Shown here: positions 56,167-57,156 of the stretch, one piece after another | Layout: the number at the start of each line of letters is the position of its first letter | Position numbering within the stretch: the stretch's first letter is position 1 | Source: Oikopleura dioica | Taxonomy: Eukaryota; Chordata; Appendicularia; Copelata; Oikopleuridae | Length of the DNA stretch: 57,156 nucleotides | Assembly: GCA_907165135.1 (NCBI GenBank) | Contig: CAJRAX010000011.1 | Location: 1 to 57,156 of the forward strand | Direction: 5' to 3' | The notes under the pieces: model-generated | The model's input: the letters and a program-made list of their open reading frames with translations, nothing else | The model's database searches: none | Told to the model about the DNA's origin: nothing | Position numbers and translations under genes: made by a program

Positions 56167-56872
56167 GTTAGTCTTAGAGCGTGGGCGCGACTAGGGTTAT
56201 GCTTGTAGAGGGCCCAAGTTAGTCTTAGAGCGTGGGCGCGACTAGGGTTATGCTTGTAGAGGGCCCAAGTTAGTCTTAGAGCGTGGGCGCGACTAGGGTT
56301 ATGCTTGTAGAGGGCCCAAGTTAGTCTTAGAGCGTGGGCGCGACTAGGGTTATGCTTGTAGAGGGCCCAAGTTAGTCTTAGAGCGTGGGCGCGACTAGGG
56401 TTATGCTTGTAGAGGGCCCAAGTTAGTCTTAGAGCGTGGGCGCGACTAGGGTTATGCTTGTAGAGGGCCCAAGTTAGTCTTAGAGCGTGGGCGCGACTAG
56501 GGTTATGCTTGTAGAGGGCCCAAGTTAGTCTTAGAGCGTGGGCGCGACTAGGGTTATGCTTGTAGAGGGCCCAAGTTAGTCTTAGAGCGTGGGCGCGACT
56601 AGGGTTATGCTTGTAGAGGGCCCAAGTTAGTCTTAGAGCGTGGGCGCGACTAGGGTTATGCTTGTAGAGGGCCCAAGTTAGTCTTAGAGCGTGGGCGCGA
56701 CTAGGGTTATGCTTGTAGAGGGCCCAAGTTAGTCTTAGAGCGTGGGCGCGACTAGGGTTATGCTTGTAGAGGGCCCAAGTTAGTCTTAGAGCGTGGGCGC
56801 GACTAGGGTTATGCTTGTAGAGGGCCCAAGTTAGTCTTAGAGCGTGGGCGCGACTAGGGTTATGCTTGTAGA
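56167..56872. repeat. 51-bp satellite, block 2 (13 copies, C variant)
   Basis: Same 51-bp unit, but every complete copy reads GAGGGCCCAAG where block 1 reads GAGGGCTCAAG. TTATGCTTG starts run from 56197 to 56860 at 51-bp steps (13 full units). The fixed T-to-C difference shows that each block was amplified separately. Confidence 0.95.
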
Positions 56873-57156
56873 GGGTTAAGTTAGTCTTAGGCGTTAGGTT
56901 AGGTTAGGGTTAGGCTTAGGGTTAGGGTTAGGGTTAGGGTTAGGGACTAGGGTTAGGGGTTAGGGTTAGGTTAGGGTTAGGGTTGAGGTTAGGGTTAGGG
57001 TTAGGGTTAGGGTTAGGGTTAGGGTTAGGGTTAGGGTTAGGGTTAGGGTTAGGGTTAGGGTTAGGTTAGGGTTAGGGTTAGGGTTAGGGTTAAGGTTAGG
57101 GTTAGGGTTAGGGTTAGGGTTAGGTTAGGTTAGGGTTAGGGTTAGAGTTAGGGTTA
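56873..57156 (+). repeat. Terminal telomeric repeats
   Basis: Degenerate at first (TTAGGCGTTAGGTTAGG, TTAGGCTTAGGG), then regular TTAGGG to the last base. The G-rich strand runs 5' to 3' toward the window end, as at a chromosome terminus. Confidence 0.95.

Noticed and set aside
53517-56872. Regular 51-bp repeats resembling a CRISPR array
   Set aside because: There are no variable spacers; the whole 51-bp unit is identical from copy to copy and lies next to telomeric repeats in a eukaryotic genome.

Overview
The window is the end of a eukaryotic chromosome. Its right edge runs into TTAGGG arrays in the orientation expected of a chromosome terminus. The rest holds intron-rich animal genes packed on both strands. 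Most introns are only about 39-66 nt, GT...AG, with a T-rich tail before the AG; at least one is clearly GA...AG. Neighbouring genes are often 40-400 bp apart. A seven-repeat protocadherin, Rac, a protein 4.1-type FERM protein, sorbitol dehydrogenase and an ABCA transporter mark it as metazoan. Tiny introns, GA...AG splicing, extreme compaction and TTAGGG telomeres together best fit an appendicularian tunicate such as Oikopleura. That is inference; I cannot confirm the species.

Layout. 1-1337: repeats only. 1338-3495 (+): kinase-like domain fused to a papain-like cysteine-peptidase-like domain. 3930-6987 (+): GT31-type glycosyltransferase. 6988-13219: 6.2 kb gene-free block with hairpin elements. 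13220-17796 (+): protocadherin. 18077-19358 (-): sorbitol dehydrogenase. 19576-27381: three related small secreted-protein genes flanking an ABCA transporter (22183-26396, -). 29189-31030 (+): Rac GTPase interrupted by two foldback elements. 31816-37537 (-): three genes in a row, AlkB-like dioxygenase, FERM/protein 4.1-like, RRM protein, spaced about 225-240 bp, possibly co-transcribed.

37.9-53.3 kb: the subtelomeric part carries recognisable but damaged genes: SLC26-like, BRAP, C5orf22/UPF0489, KDM1B (LSD2), DHHC palmitoyltransferase, PTGES2-like, RSU1 and perhaps a gamma-tubulin complex protein. Several keep plausible splice sites but have in-frame stops or frameshifts. A tRNA-like sequence and another foldback lie among them. 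53517-57156: a 51-bp satellite (46 copies), an internal TTAGGG tract, 13 more satellite copies with a diagnostic variant, then terminal TTAGGG.

Caution: many genes, including otherwise healthy ones, show one-base frame slips at runs of A or T that vanish if the run is one base longer. Much of this probably reflects consensus errors in a long-read assembly, so frameshifts alone are weak evidence for pseudogenes here; in-frame stop codons inside conserved motifs are stronger.
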